64,000 nt of DNA, taken from Metopolophium dirhodum. Lineage: Eukaryota; Arthropoda; Insecta; Hemiptera; Aphididae. Below the pieces are notes generated by a model. The model did not search any database. It saw only the letters and a list, made by a program, of their open reading frames with translations, and was not told the DNA's origin. Numbering within the stretch: position 1 is the first letter of the stretch; each line of letters opens with the position of its first letter. A program made the position numbers and the translations under genes. The stretch lies in assembly GCF_019925205.1 (NCBI RefSeq), contig NC_083562.1:1054001-1118000 (forward strand). The letters run 5' to 3'. Below, one piece after another: positions 50,617-62,290 of the stretch.

Positions 50617-51190
50617 AATATTATAAAATCATCATAGCCTCCATGGGTTCTATATCATTATAATACCTGAATATTATTATGGAATATTATTCTTAGAATT
50701 AGTAAATAATGTCCAACAATAATTCAGAAACTAGTCGTTAAAATTTTGATTTATACGTGTACATTGAAATTTCTAAAAAATTAATTAGATTAATAAAAAA
50801 ATTGAAAAAAATAATTTGTGATAGATTCACAAATTTTTTTTTTAAATATTATAAGAACTAGATATTTGAAAAAATTGTGTTTAACTATCTATACTTAAAA
50901 ATTCTAATAATGTAAATGCATATTATTATCAAACGAACAAAATGGGGGTGAGCATGCTTGATGAATTACTATGTGTGTACAATGTACATATATTTGTGTA
51001 ATGTGTGTTGGAAATCTGTCGCTGTCGCTAAATTGTACGCTGGTTTCGGTCATTCACGTGATTTAATGTCAACAGAAAACAAAAAAAAATATATCAAAAG
51101 CACATCGCAGACACATGATTCATTACCAGCGGACGCCTAGTCGTGCGTGCGCGAGTATACAGTCCTTGCATCCCGAGAGGTAGGGAAAGT
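50617..51190. other. Upstream flank of the CSP gene
   Basis: AT-rich to about 51000, then G+C-richer from about 51010 to the predicted TATA box, with CGTGCGTGCGCGAG at 51143-51156. It probably holds the proximal promoter. No individual binding site can be named with confidence. Confidence 0.4.
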
Positions 51191-51191
51191 C

Positions 51192-51229
51192 TATAAGAAG
51201 CCGGTCATCGCGTCTACCTTCGCCAGTGT
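51192..51229 (+). promoter_or_regulatory. TATA box and initiator of the CSP gene
   Basis: TATAAG at 51192-51197 is followed, about 33 bp later, by CCAGTG (A at 51225), close to the arthropod initiator TCAGT. This spacing is canonical. It gives a 5'UTR of about 109 nt before the ATG at 51334. Prediction from sequence only. Confidence 0.6.
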
Positions 51230-51333
51230 TATTACCACCGATAACCGTGATACATATTGTATTAAAATAATATAATATAATTAGATTATCAGTTATTAAC
51301 GTCGTCTCCAGTCGAACACACGAACATTACACC

Positions 51334-54300
51334 ATGGCTCGATCGTCGTCAACAAGTGTCACCATGAAAGTGAGTACCTATCCAATAAGAAATATAACAG
51401 ACTAGGTTCATCGGTATTATTATTAGTACCTATATGTATCAAAATTTATAGTCTCAAATCGTTTCAATCATTAATTGTTTAAAATTTAAAATCGTTTCAA
51501 ATAATATGTATATTTTTTAAATGTTTTTATACCATCAATGGCACGGACATAATAATATTACTACTTACTTTATGTACTTACTGCAGTAAATTAAAATGTC
51601 AAGTGGTTTTCTAATTCCGATGATTTAAAATCAATTCTTTTTCCTACCTACCCAAACGTACAGACGAGTTAAACACAATATCATACCTACTTGATTTTAA
51701 TACTTGCGTGAGGATGTTCAATACGCACTTTTTACTATATCATTGGCAAGAAATGCTTCCGCTCGCACGAGGGCAATGAATCGACGTGCATGTTAAAAAT
51801 AATAATAATACGCATAGACGAGTTATGATATAATAATGAACTAATCAAGGTCGTGGGCGTTTCATAATTCACGAGACGATGACCTCCACGCGAAAATCTT
51901 TTGTATGAAATATTTAGGTGACACTACCCAGGGTTATGAAATTCCGAAAGGACTGCGTGGAAACTGTATTTTACACTTTAAACAGTTGGTTGCCGTTATT
52001 TTAAGCTATCGAAAAACGGCTTTTAACAAATTAGGAATCGATCATTTCTTTATTTATAGTAACTGTACAAGAAAACGGTTTTATTAAACACCAGTTAAGT
52101 GTACCTATATTTCACGATTGAACCGTCGTCTCAATAGAAAAACAAAATACAAAGCTATTCTTCAAACAAAAAATATTCATTTTTCTTGTTTTCTGAAAAA
52201 AAAAAATGTTTTAAAATAATTTGAAAAACTAAAAAGATTATTGATAAGTGGAGTGAATTGACTGGTAGTGCCTTGCCAAACCGTTAAGTAGTGACTCCAC
52301 TCATATAAATTTTAATGGCTACATAAATAAGAAAAGAACATTTGTTGAATATTTTGTAATTGTACATAAACATTTTAATAACAATTGATTCCACTAGTAT
52401 TTTATAAAAAGTAGAATTCATCATGAAATAGGCATGCATTTGTTTTGTTCGTAAAAAAAAAAATAATATGATAATTTATTATCATTATAGTGTAGGTATA
52501 ATTATTATATTATACAATTATTTTCAAAATCACAATAGTTAAATAGTATAATAATAGTAACGCTCTGATTTATATGACTTAGGTATTAAAAAACCAAAAT
52601 ATGTAAATATATGTGTACTAAAAAAATATCTCGAATTGTCGAAGTTAAATGTTCTACGGTTTGGACTTAACACAGATTTGTCCTAACTAAAATAATGCTC
52701 GAGTTCAACAGATGTAATAAATGTGAATACCATATTTACAATGTCCAAAGAAGTTACCTTGACCAACAATAATATACCATTTATTTCGCAATGGATATCT
52801 CTGATCAGTTTTAGGCAGTTTAATCCATTATTTTTATTTGAAATACTATGCATTGTTTTTGATATATTATTGATAATCGTTCGTCTGAGTCATAAAACTC
52901 AATAACCTAACCCATATCGACCATAAATTCGATTTCGTGACGGGTATTATTTTCTACACGTACTTTTTGAAACACGAAATCGACGAAAAATATACGATAA
53001 GTTTATTTAGTTGACAAATACTATCGTACATTATCAATACTGTGTAAATATGTAGGAAAAAATGGAATTATTGAGAAATATTGTGTAAAAATATTTATTA
53101 TCAAGTATGGCTCATTTTTATTACAAAACCATTCGAAACGAATTTATCACTTGCCCAAATTAAATTATTTAATCACAGTAAAAATATGCATTTGCATACA
53201 AATCCGAACCCTAAATTAATGAGTGTTTTGTGTTAAAATAATCACCCTATATCATATTACCTGTTACGATCATATACCAGTTCGTAATATTTGCATAACC
53301 AAGTTTAAAATAAATTCTAAATAAAGTATCACGAAAATATTACATTAACAAACGTATGATAAAGGAATTTTTTATTTAATTTGTATAAAAAATTATTATA
53401 ATTTAAACATTTATTGCATTTTTCACTATGTCTTAGAGTTTGGTACGATTTAAGAGGTATGTAATTGTCTGGAATTTCTAAAGACTTGCTGTATTTATGT
53501 TATCGTTAATGTGTTACTTCATTTAATTTTAAGCAGAGGCTTTGAGGCCTTGAGCAGAGGCTAATCGTTTAGGGTGTCAACTGCCTATAAGTGCTCATTC
53601 AATTATTTATCAATTAATACCTACATACAATTCAGATATTTTAATAGTGTTTTATAACTTTCTAAGATAACACGTAGGCTTTAATGTAACATCACAGAAT
53701 AATTCTGTGGTAACATACTCGTTTGATTATGTTCAAATATATTATAAAGTATATCATAACATTATATTATTATATAATTATTTATATCCACCCATATATA
53801 ATGTATGTAATATAATATATTTCCTATATTATGTATTTTATTAATAATTATACATCTGAGAGCTGCGGCCTAAGACACATAACTTCTATAGTATTATATA
53901 AGTGACTTTTTGAATTTTGATTTTGTCATAATATGTTTATCTGATTTCATATTATAAGCTCATTATTATCCATCATTTGGTTGAAAACAATAAATATTTA
54001 CCTAATGTGATTAAATTTAAATATGATAAAATACCACCGTCTGAAATACACAAGAAAACCTCCTCAGATTATTTAGTTCAAAATAGTTCATAAAACATTT
54101 TGTTTGATCCATTAAACAATTTATTATGTACCCGTATTGACATCAGGCTAACCGGAGATTATCATGCTTTTAAGTTCAGGAGCAACAATTATCTTTCCCC
54201 GTAGTGTAAAATTAAGGAAAAAAGGTTTTTATTTAAATATCATACTCGTAAGAAGAAAGACAAAGCTGAACAATAATTGGATGTTTTTATTTCTGAAAAT

Positions 54301-57300
54301 TTAAAAAAAAGGAACTTTTTAATAATAATTATTTGACTTGAAATGTCAATAACAAAAACTAAAAGATATACAGGTACAATTATCATAACATAATTTATTG
54401 TATCTTATCTATTAGTACCTATGGGCCAACAAATACCATAATAATAATTGCAATTTTGGTAGTAGTGTTTCATTGTCTAACTAAACCCTATGATGTTGTT
54501 GTTAAGAGGTGTAATTTAATTTAGATGTTTCTTGAGTGGTGCCTATTCATAGGTACTTGTATAGGAAATAATAATGTTGTTGTACACTATAGTTTTGAGG
54601 TGGGTGAATTTTCAATTAAAATTGTCGACGTCTTTGTCAAATTTTCTAAGTACTGGTTCTAAATGTGCATTTCACAGTAAGTCAGTAAACTTTCAATTCC
54701 GGTGGAAATATGATAATATTATGACGTTAACAACAGGATAACTTGATGAATTTGGGGTTCGAAAACGGCTACCCATAGTTGTAAGAGGCAATCTCCAGTC
54801 CTATACACCTATACTTGAGAGTCCCCTTTTGCCAATAACTATTGTAGTGTTAAACTTAGACTGATATTTGATCAACAGGACCGTTATTGTAATTTTAGAT
54901 GTATTAAATTCACTGTCAAGCGAATTAACGAATTTATAACTGTCGATAACTTTCTAAACCATCTGTAAATAAATGTATTAAAATATTGCCATATTACAGT
55001 TTATCTTTCATTTCTTAATCTTATTATTACTGTGCATCTTATACGATAATTTATTATTTTAAAAATTAGATTCTCAGAATACACTATAATTATATGGTAT
55101 ATTATAAATATCAAAAAAACATATACATTAAAGTATATGTGTGAAGTACTTAAATCCGTCTTCCGCGATTCTAATTTTGGCCACAAGTTCGGCTTTGGAT
55201 TCCCAAAAACTACAAAATACGAATAAAAATAAAATACTTTTTACGAAAAATGTGGTTTTAAAAACCATTTGTTTTAAATTGTATATAAATACCTATTATT
55301 TTATATGTTACCGGGGTCTGGGATTTGTATGGTAGCTTTAAAATACCATGTTAGTAGGAAAAATAATGTGTGAACAAAATATGTTAAGAAATATTATGTA
55401 ATTATAATAATCAAATTTAAATATTTTATGTTTGACAAGTGGAAAATGAGTATTGCATTGAAAATTACTTCGAAATTATTACTGCAAAAAATTGAGTTTT
55501 TAATCAAAATTATGTATTACGTAAATAGCTGTTCTATCGACACAATGACATGTCAATGAGTATGTAATTTAGCCATGCAGGTAACAAAGTTCCATTACGA
55601 TTTATCTTTAGTTTATCGTCTATTTTAAAAACGAAACAGGAAGTGTAATCATAAGACATACCTGCATTTTTTCATGGGTTTTTATCTAAAATATGCGTAA
55701 GAAAGAATTAATAGTTGAAATGAAATTAGAAATTATAAACTTTTTGAATATGTGTTTTGATAGTTTTGATATGTGTTAGATTATAAGTTGACTTTCGTTA
55801 ATACAAATATAATACCATATTACAAAGTATTTGTAAAAAATACGCACCGTTCACATAATATTTCATATTATTATTAAACGTTTATGATATCGTGACCCTA
55901 TAATAAACTGTACAATTTATATTTTATATATTATTAAAAAAAAAAATTGTGAACAGAATTTATTGATATGACGTCTTACTTATCTTGTACTTTTTTTTCA
56001 TGTTTTATTCATTATGAAGAAACTTATGTCACGTTATTGACGTATTTATAATGAATATGATTTTATTAATAATGTTGTTACAACAATGTATTGTTTTTTG
56101 TACTTTGTTTAGAGTGAAAATCTTTGCCAAAACTTACCGATCGTTACGTATTCTAATTCGAATTACTCAATAAATCATAAATATTTATCGTTGAAAATAA
56201 GATAATTTATTTTGGGAAAACAACTTTGGGTTATGCGTGATTTCTTTTAAACTCTGCCTTGACAATTTTTGTTAATGTTTAGGGTTTGGCACTATCTCAC
56301 GCATAAACGTGCCCTGCACACAGACACTAACGGTGGGGTTCCAGAGGTTATAAAAACTTACACAGGCCGGGTGAAGACACTTTTGCTGTTATTTTAAATT
56401 GAATTCCAATAAAAAATACGTCAAAAATAGGGGGAGAGAAAGTTGTCCCTTGATTTCACTCTTACTCGGTGGAATTATAAGTGAAAAAACTGTATTACCC
56501 ACGTTATACCGATTTTTCCCCGGCGGGGCTGGTGGTTAAAGGTCTCGTCAATTTTACGGGTTGCGTCACAAAACAGGACCGATTTCATCTACTCGGCTGT
56601 CACCCGGGCAATTTTCATATCATAAATATTTTTTCCAACCGAATATTTTTGCGCCATAAATTGACTATATACCACTCCGGAGGGGTTGAAAATGCCGCCC
56701 ACTAAATAAAGTTATTATGGCAGTTGTATATGTAGGTGTGTGATCTACGGCCGAGAATTAACATGGGCGCTATCATTGGAGTGTCCGTGACGTTTTTACA
56801 TAAACGTACTCGAAAAATTCGCTGCCTGGTTGAATGATCCGAATAAAGTAGAGATAAATACGACCGATGAGTTTACGCGTACATTTTATACGAATTATAT
56901 GAACTGCAGTAGCCGTGAACGATTAAATTGTAAACTTTTTTTTTTTATCGCCAATTTACTGTGTTCAATGTTCATCAACTACGGTGTGCGCTAGCACCTA
57001 TATTATATAAAGTGATTATTTTTAAAATACAACGAGAATGAAACGGTCGTTTGGTTTTATATTTTATTTTAGCCATTCATTTTGAAAACAAATATAACAC
57101 TGGAAATGGGTATATACAATTGTATCGATTATCAATAATTATAATATTATCACCATAATGTATCTGGTAGTCAGTATAGGTACCGGGAGAATTTACGGTT
57201 TATTTTTATTTTTTACTGTAGACATTTGACTATAATAAAATATTATTTTGAAGGGTTGATAAAATAAAAAGCCTTGTATTTCATTCTCTGCTCTATGGAG

Positions 57301-59074
57301 CGCGTGGAAGGTAAAGATAATCCTCAACGATCAAACCCTGCAGTGAACACATCGCATTGAGATTACATAGTATTACTATTATTATATATAATAAAGTTGG
57401 TTAAAGTTGGAAAACGGTTATAAAATAATATAATACTTGGCCAGCGGTACGATGAATTATTATATAGCACAAATCATAACAATTTGTAAATTTATTTGGA
57501 TGACTTCCAAAGCCCATTGGCTGTGCTGGGGATATTTGTCGTTTCTATTCTGCGGAGAATAGTTTCAAATGTCAACATGTTGTTTTTAAGACTTCAGTGA
57601 GGAATTATAATTCTAAGAACGGTTAAGACATTTATCCTCGGCGTAGACGTTTTAACACGTCGGTACAATAATATAATTTAAAACAATACACAATAATCTG
57701 GGACAATAGCAATAAAAATGAAAACATTTCCTATACCGCAGTCTACCCAACGTTTATTTGTTTAATGTAATATTTTCGACGACTTACATACGTCCAAACA
57801 ATATTATTATTATATATTATGTATCAATAATTATTATTTTTAACAAATTAAAAACGTTTTTCTCTCACAATAGGTTTTCGTAATGGCCGTATGCGTGTGC
57901 GCCGCTCTCGCCCGTCCGGAAGAAGCGAAAATGGAAAACAAACCGACTGTGGTCAAATCTGAGACCTTGGCAGCACCACTTCCGACGACCATAGTGAAAC
58001 GAGCTACTCCTCAGGTGGTCTCTACCCAGAAAGACGCGTCACTCCCGAACGTCAGCGAAGACGTACTCGACAAGGCGCTCAGTGACAGGAGGTTCGTGCA
58101 AAGGCAACTCAAGTGCGCTACCGGCGAAGGACCGTGCGACCCCATCGGCCGAAAAATTAAAGGTCAGTGTAAACAATAATCACTCTAAATTATAATATAC
58201 ATAAATTATTATTACGTTATGGTCACAGATCGGACCTGAGTGTTTGGTTAGGATTAGGCAATTTTAATAGAATATTATGAGGTCAATATTTTCGATATTT
58301 TAATTAATAATTATACAAAGAACATTAGTTATATTATTTTTAATACTATCTTATTTATGGTAATGTCCTTTGAAAACTATAATAATATTTAAAACGATTC
58401 AAATTTGACACCATTGATTTGTGTTCGCCGCGCCAATGACAATAGGTTATTTGACGGACTATTGTTTTAGGTCGAGTGAGTTCTCTGTTTTCGTATATAC
58501 TTGGTATGGTTTTATCTTTATCTTGAATATCTCATTGCATGGATATCCGCTTTCGAATGGTAAATTAAATATTGTACGATCCTCATAATGGTCACTTATA
58601 TAACTGTCAGCTTATTGCGGGTAGAATGCTATTCGTATCAAATTTTAATACCAATTAAAATAACTTGAACATATATTTTGACGTGTCATGTGTGGTCAAG
58701 TAAAGAGCTTATACTTATTACTTGTAAGTTGAATAAACAACGTTTAATGTAATTACAAAAACAAAAATGATAACAAAGTAAAAAATATTATTTAAATAAT
58801 CCGGGCACATTATCATGATAAATATGACACGTTTTCGGAAATATTTTATTCAAACACGTGGTAAATAGTTATATAATATTAAATTTCGTCGGTCCTTTTA
58901 TTTATATTTTGAATTTTCTATTTTCCAGCTCATGCACCGTTAGTGTTGAGAGGAATGTGCGTCAAGTGTTCGCAGTCGGAAATCAAACAGATTCAACGTG
59001 TCATGTCACATATTCAGAAAAATTATCCCAAGGAGTACACTAAGATGCTGAAACAGTACCAGAGCGGTTTCTAA
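51334..59074 (+). CDS. Chemosensory protein (CSP / OS-D family), secreted, 3 coding exons
   Basis: Exons 51334-51369, 57874-58162 and 58929-59074 give 156 residues. Residues 1-25 form a signal peptide (hydrophobic VFVMAVCVCAALA). Residues 26-66 are an unusual Pro/Thr/Val-rich extension. Residues 69-156 are the CSP fold, with Cys93-x6-Cys100-x18-Cys119-x2-Cys122, the family's exact spacing for two disulphides. Intron 2 falls after the first base of the codon following Lys108, the position conserved across insect CSPs. The N-terminal Tyr-rich motif typical of many CSPs (YTTKYDN) is missing. CSPs bind small hydrophobic ligands in sensory lymph or other tissues; this one's ligand and tissue are unknown. 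Met11 (51364, good Kozak context) is an alternative start giving a more usual signal peptide. Confidence 0.96.
51370..57873 (+). other. CSP intron 1 (6.5 kb)
   Basis: Begins GTGAGT and ends CTCACAATAG. It separates the start of the signal peptide from the rest of the protein. Mostly AT-rich, with no complete transposon recognised. A short inverted pair AGTGGAGT / ACTCCACT at about 52247-52297 recalls the core of the foldback family but is too short to assign. A G+C-richer block at 56280-56705 is listed separately. Confidence 0.7.
56280..56705. other. G+C-richer block inside CSP intron 1
   Basis: A marked rise in G+C with phrases such as CCCCGGCGGGGCTGG (56519-56533) and CACCCGGGCAATTTT. A 74-codon frame (56481-56705) begins with GTG, not ATG, and shows no known domain or paired splice sites. 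Candidates are an intronic enhancer, an alternative or untranslated exon, or an old transposon. None can be preferred from sequence alone. Confidence 0.35.
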
Positions 59075-59294
59075 TCACGTTGTGGCGTCCTATATTCCTG
59101 TTCATGACCAGTCCATCGCGGCCGTTTTTGGCATAATTTATGATAACATTATAATATACATACAACAACCGAACATTAAAAATGTTTAAGTTTCGCTCGT
59201 CTCGACGTACCTAACACGTACGGTCGTTGTTCTGATTATTATTTTTTAGTATTACCTACTTTAGTTTTATTGTTTTTTTTTTTTTTTTTATGTA

Positions 59295-59300
59295 AATAAA
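59295..59300 (+). terminator. CSP polyadenylation signal
   Basis: AATAAA lies 221 nt after the stop codon, just past a long T run, and is the only canonical signal close downstream. It predicts a 3' end at about 59310-59325. Confidence 0.65.
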
Positions 59301-59807
59301 CGACTGAACGTAATTTTAACCGCATACATTGATTGATTGTGTTGCTATGGTGCGCACTGTGGTCTGAGCCGTTATTAAAATGATATTATAATAACAAGCT
59401 CGGTATTAGCTGCAGTTTTTCGTTGATACTGAAACCACCCGTAGAAATCTATTATTATTATATAAACGTATTACTAGTTCCGTACACTTCACATTCACAC
59501 CCTCTTCGCAATCGAATCAACCGAAAACCTTCGTCAAGTAGTTGTACATTATTATTATAATTCAGTACGACCAATTACGATTTTTCCCCCACAATATCAA
59601 TACCCACCAATAGTTAATTTTATTTTTTCTCACTCCGATATTATAACCCTTTTGATTTTCTCGTCGCGCGTTCTAAGCCCAAAATTAATAATAATAATAA
59701 TAATCAATAATTTAATACTGACGCATGTATCGTTGCATATAATAAAATATGTTCTAGTACCTACATAATACGTATATTATATTTGCACGTTATCCTATTG
59801 GCTAATT
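59301..59807. other. Short intergenic stretch after the CSP gene
   Basis: AT-rich with an AAT/TAA simple tract at about 59687-59705. No gene seen. Confidence 0.5.
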
Positions 59808-60022
59808 CAGTGGCGTTGCGAATTTTAAATTGTTCAGAGGCAGAGGCTAATATTTCACCCAACCTGAAGCGCACCAATAACCCGATAAAGGCATTCACTG
59901 TCATATTTGTAACTACCTGTAACTACCTAAATTATCACCCATTAGCCATTACACCCACCCACCACCCCTTAAGAAACTCAGAGGTAGTCGCCTCTCGATT
60001 ATCCCATTTCGCAACGCTGCTG
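59808..60022. mobile_element. hAT-like MITE downstream of the CSP gene
   Basis: A 215-bp segment whose ends CAGTGGCGTTGCGAA and TTTCGCAACGCTGCTG are near-perfect inverted repeats. Inside, the right half contains GAGGCGACTACCTC-like stems in reverse (GAGGTAGTCGCCTC). The flanking octamers do not match, so the duplication has decayed or the end calls are off. No coding frame of note. Confidence 0.65.
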
Positions 60023-60067
60023 AGCACATATTACTACTGTACAGGTTACAATAATAATAATATACTG

Positions 60068-60682
60068 AAACATTAGGTACCAAAATTATGTTACTATAAT
60101 ACCGGGCTATCTTTTTCATTCCTGACGCATGCGCAATAGATTCATCGGGGCCGACCAAATCGGCTTCAAGCGCAAACTGCAAGCATAGCTCTAATCCAGT
60201 ATATTATATTATCTAAGGTTGATCTGTTTCATTATCTATACTCAAAACTACCGAACCAATTGGTGGTATTACGGTATATACCGGTATTCCTGTATTACGG
60301 TATGTACCGGTATCCGATTTCAATACCGTCTACCCTAACCTACAAATTAGAAACAAATAGGTTACAATAACCTAACCTAACCTATACTGGTGCATAATAA
60401 TAACTTGTAGGTTAGGGTAGACGGTATTGAAATCGGATACCGGTACATACCGTAATACAGGAATACCGGTATATACCGTAATACCACCAATTGGTTCGGT
60501 AGTTTTGAGTATAGATAATGAAACAGATCAACCTTAGATAATATAATATACTGGATTAGAGCTATGCTTGCAGTTTGCGCTTGAAGCCGATTTGGTCGGC
60601 CCCGATGAATCTATTGCGCATGCGTCAGGAATGAAAAAGATAGCCCGGTATTATAGTAACATAATTTTGGTACCTAATGTTT
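60068..60682. repeat. Perfect 278-bp inverted repeat with 59-bp loop
   Basis: The left arm (60068-60345) and right arm (60405-60682) read as exact reverse complements at every base compared, separated by 60346-60404. Landmarks paired between arms are GGTACC at the outer ends, GACGCATGCGCAATAG / CTATTGCGCATGCGTC, CCAATTGG, and ATACCGGTAT. The loop contains TAACCTAACCTAACCTA. A transcript through this region would fold into a very long hairpin. Neither arm codes for a recognisable protein. Identical arms imply recent origin, gene conversion between arms, or an assembly artefact. Confidence 0.93.
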
Positions 60683-60683
60683 T

Positions 60684-61015
60684 GTGTATGTGAAGTGGTT
60701 TTGCAGCGCATGCTCAGTAGTGACTTCGGGGCCGATCAAATCGGCTTCAAAATTTTAAATCATAGCCCTTCCAGTATGTATTATATCAGAGATCAACAAA
60801 CATTTATTTTTACATGTAATAAAAGAATAAGATAGGTATATATTATGTAACATTTATACAGTAATGTGACTTCTTCGAACGGGACTTGAACGGGACTTCG
60901 GTATTTCAGTATGATGCGGTATACTGTTAAAGCGGTGTTTGAGCAATAACTGGTGTACCGGTTAACCGGTATACCGATATAAGATGGTATACCGAAAAAT
61001 CGTCAACACAAAATA
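60684..61015 (+). repeat. Diverged third copy related to the hairpin arms
   Basis: Immediately after the hairpin, CAGCGCATGCTCAGTAG, TCGGGGCCGATCAAATCGG and CATAGC..CCAGTATGTATTATA repeat, with many changes, the order found in the left arm. Further on (60905-61000) come variants of the arm's ACCGGTATACCG phrases. It suggests that the hairpin was built from an older member of the same repeat family. Confidence 0.65.
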
Positions 61016-61693
61016 TGTGGGTGCTGCTGACAGCGTATAATTATTATCGTTGGTGATAATCTCTGAACGACGATCGTACACCGACGGTGTGATATTGCAT
61101 CCAAAGTGGTATAGACACAGTGGTGGATTTAGGGGGGGGGGGGGTTGCTTGGGAGCTGAAGGGCCCACCGTTCGGCATATCGAACTTTTTTTTTTTATTC
61201 TAAAATACTAAGATATCAGCTATCATGTATAACTAAACGTATTAATTGTGGACCACAGATGTAACCAACCGGCCACCAAAAAATAGGTTAAATTTGTTTT
61301 TACCCCGGAGTTGTTCACGATGAGTAAGCGCCTATAAAGGAGCTTTATCGTAAAAATACCACCCACTATAAAAAATCCTAGATCCGTTATACTGGGAGCA
61401 GTCAACGGTTACGATGATAACTGCAGCTAACAATAATATTACACTGTTTGAATACGTAACGACAATATTACGATAAATCAGGGCCGTCGCAGACTCGGAC
61501 ACGACGAGACCTAATAAATAGTAATAATAATAAATTATTGTTATTGTAAGCACGCTAGCCACCTGATGATGGCGCCGTTATGCAACGGAAATTGACCGTC
61601 ATCTGCTGTAGCTGCACCGTACGCTTTCTCTTGACCTTCCGTACGACCAAGTGCGATGTTTTTTTTTAATGTTATATAATATAACTATATATA
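61016..61693. other. Intergenic DNA with G-run and isolated transposon-like ends
   Basis: CAGTGGTGGATTTAGG followed by a run of G (61119-61144) and CAGGGCCGTCGCAGAC (61479) look like hAT-type termini, but no matching partner ends were found. No gene seen. Confidence 0.4.
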
Positions 61694-62290
61694 CAGGGTG
61701 ATTTATTAAGCGTAAAACACTCATTATCTCAAAAAGTATTAATGTTTTTGAAAATATTTTCTTACATAATTTCAAGTTGTTAAAAAATTATATTTTTAAA
61801 TATTTTTTATCCTTATAATTTTTAAGTTTTTTACTTTTTTGAATGACAGCATAGTTTTAATTTCATTTTCCAAAGCAGAATATTTTTCTAAGTATTTTAA
61901 TACGTAAATATCGAATTTAGGACGAGTAGTTTATGAGTTATAAGTATTTAAGGTTTCGACAAGCGGAGTAGTGGACACACATTTGCGGGGTAACCCCATA
62001 CCACTCCACTCCGCCCATCTAAACTTTAAATGCTTATACCTCATAGACTATTCGCCCAAAATTAGATTGTTATGAATCAAAATACTTAGAAAAATATTCT
62101 GCTTTGGAATATGCTATCATTCAAAAAAGTAAAAGACTTAAAAAATTATATAGATAAAAAATATTTAAAAATATAATTTTTTAATAAAAACATAGTTTTT
62201 TTAACAACTTGAAACTATGTAAAAAAATATTTTCAAAAACATTTATACTTTTTGAGATAATGAGTGCCTTACGCTTTATGAATCACCCTG
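61694..62290. mobile_element. Full-length foldback MITE, 597-bp palindrome
   Basis: Ends are CAGGGTGATTTATTAAGC and GCTTTATGAATCACCCTG, flanked by TATA on both sides. The two halves are imperfect inverted repeats along the whole length. The exact centre (61992) falls in the palindrome GGGGTAACCCC. Landmarks pair from the outside in: AAACACTCATTATCTC / GAGATAATGAGTG, CAAAGCAGAATATT / AATATTCTGCTTTG, and AGTGGAGT-type repeats near the centre. There is no ORF. It is the same family as 11879-12354. TA-type flanks and CAGGGTG ends recall Tc1/mariner-derived MITEs, but the superfamily is not certain. Confidence 0.9.

Noticed and set aside
51905..52087. 60-codon frame near the start of CSP intron 1
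   Set aside because: It has no splice sites in the right phase and no family resemblance.
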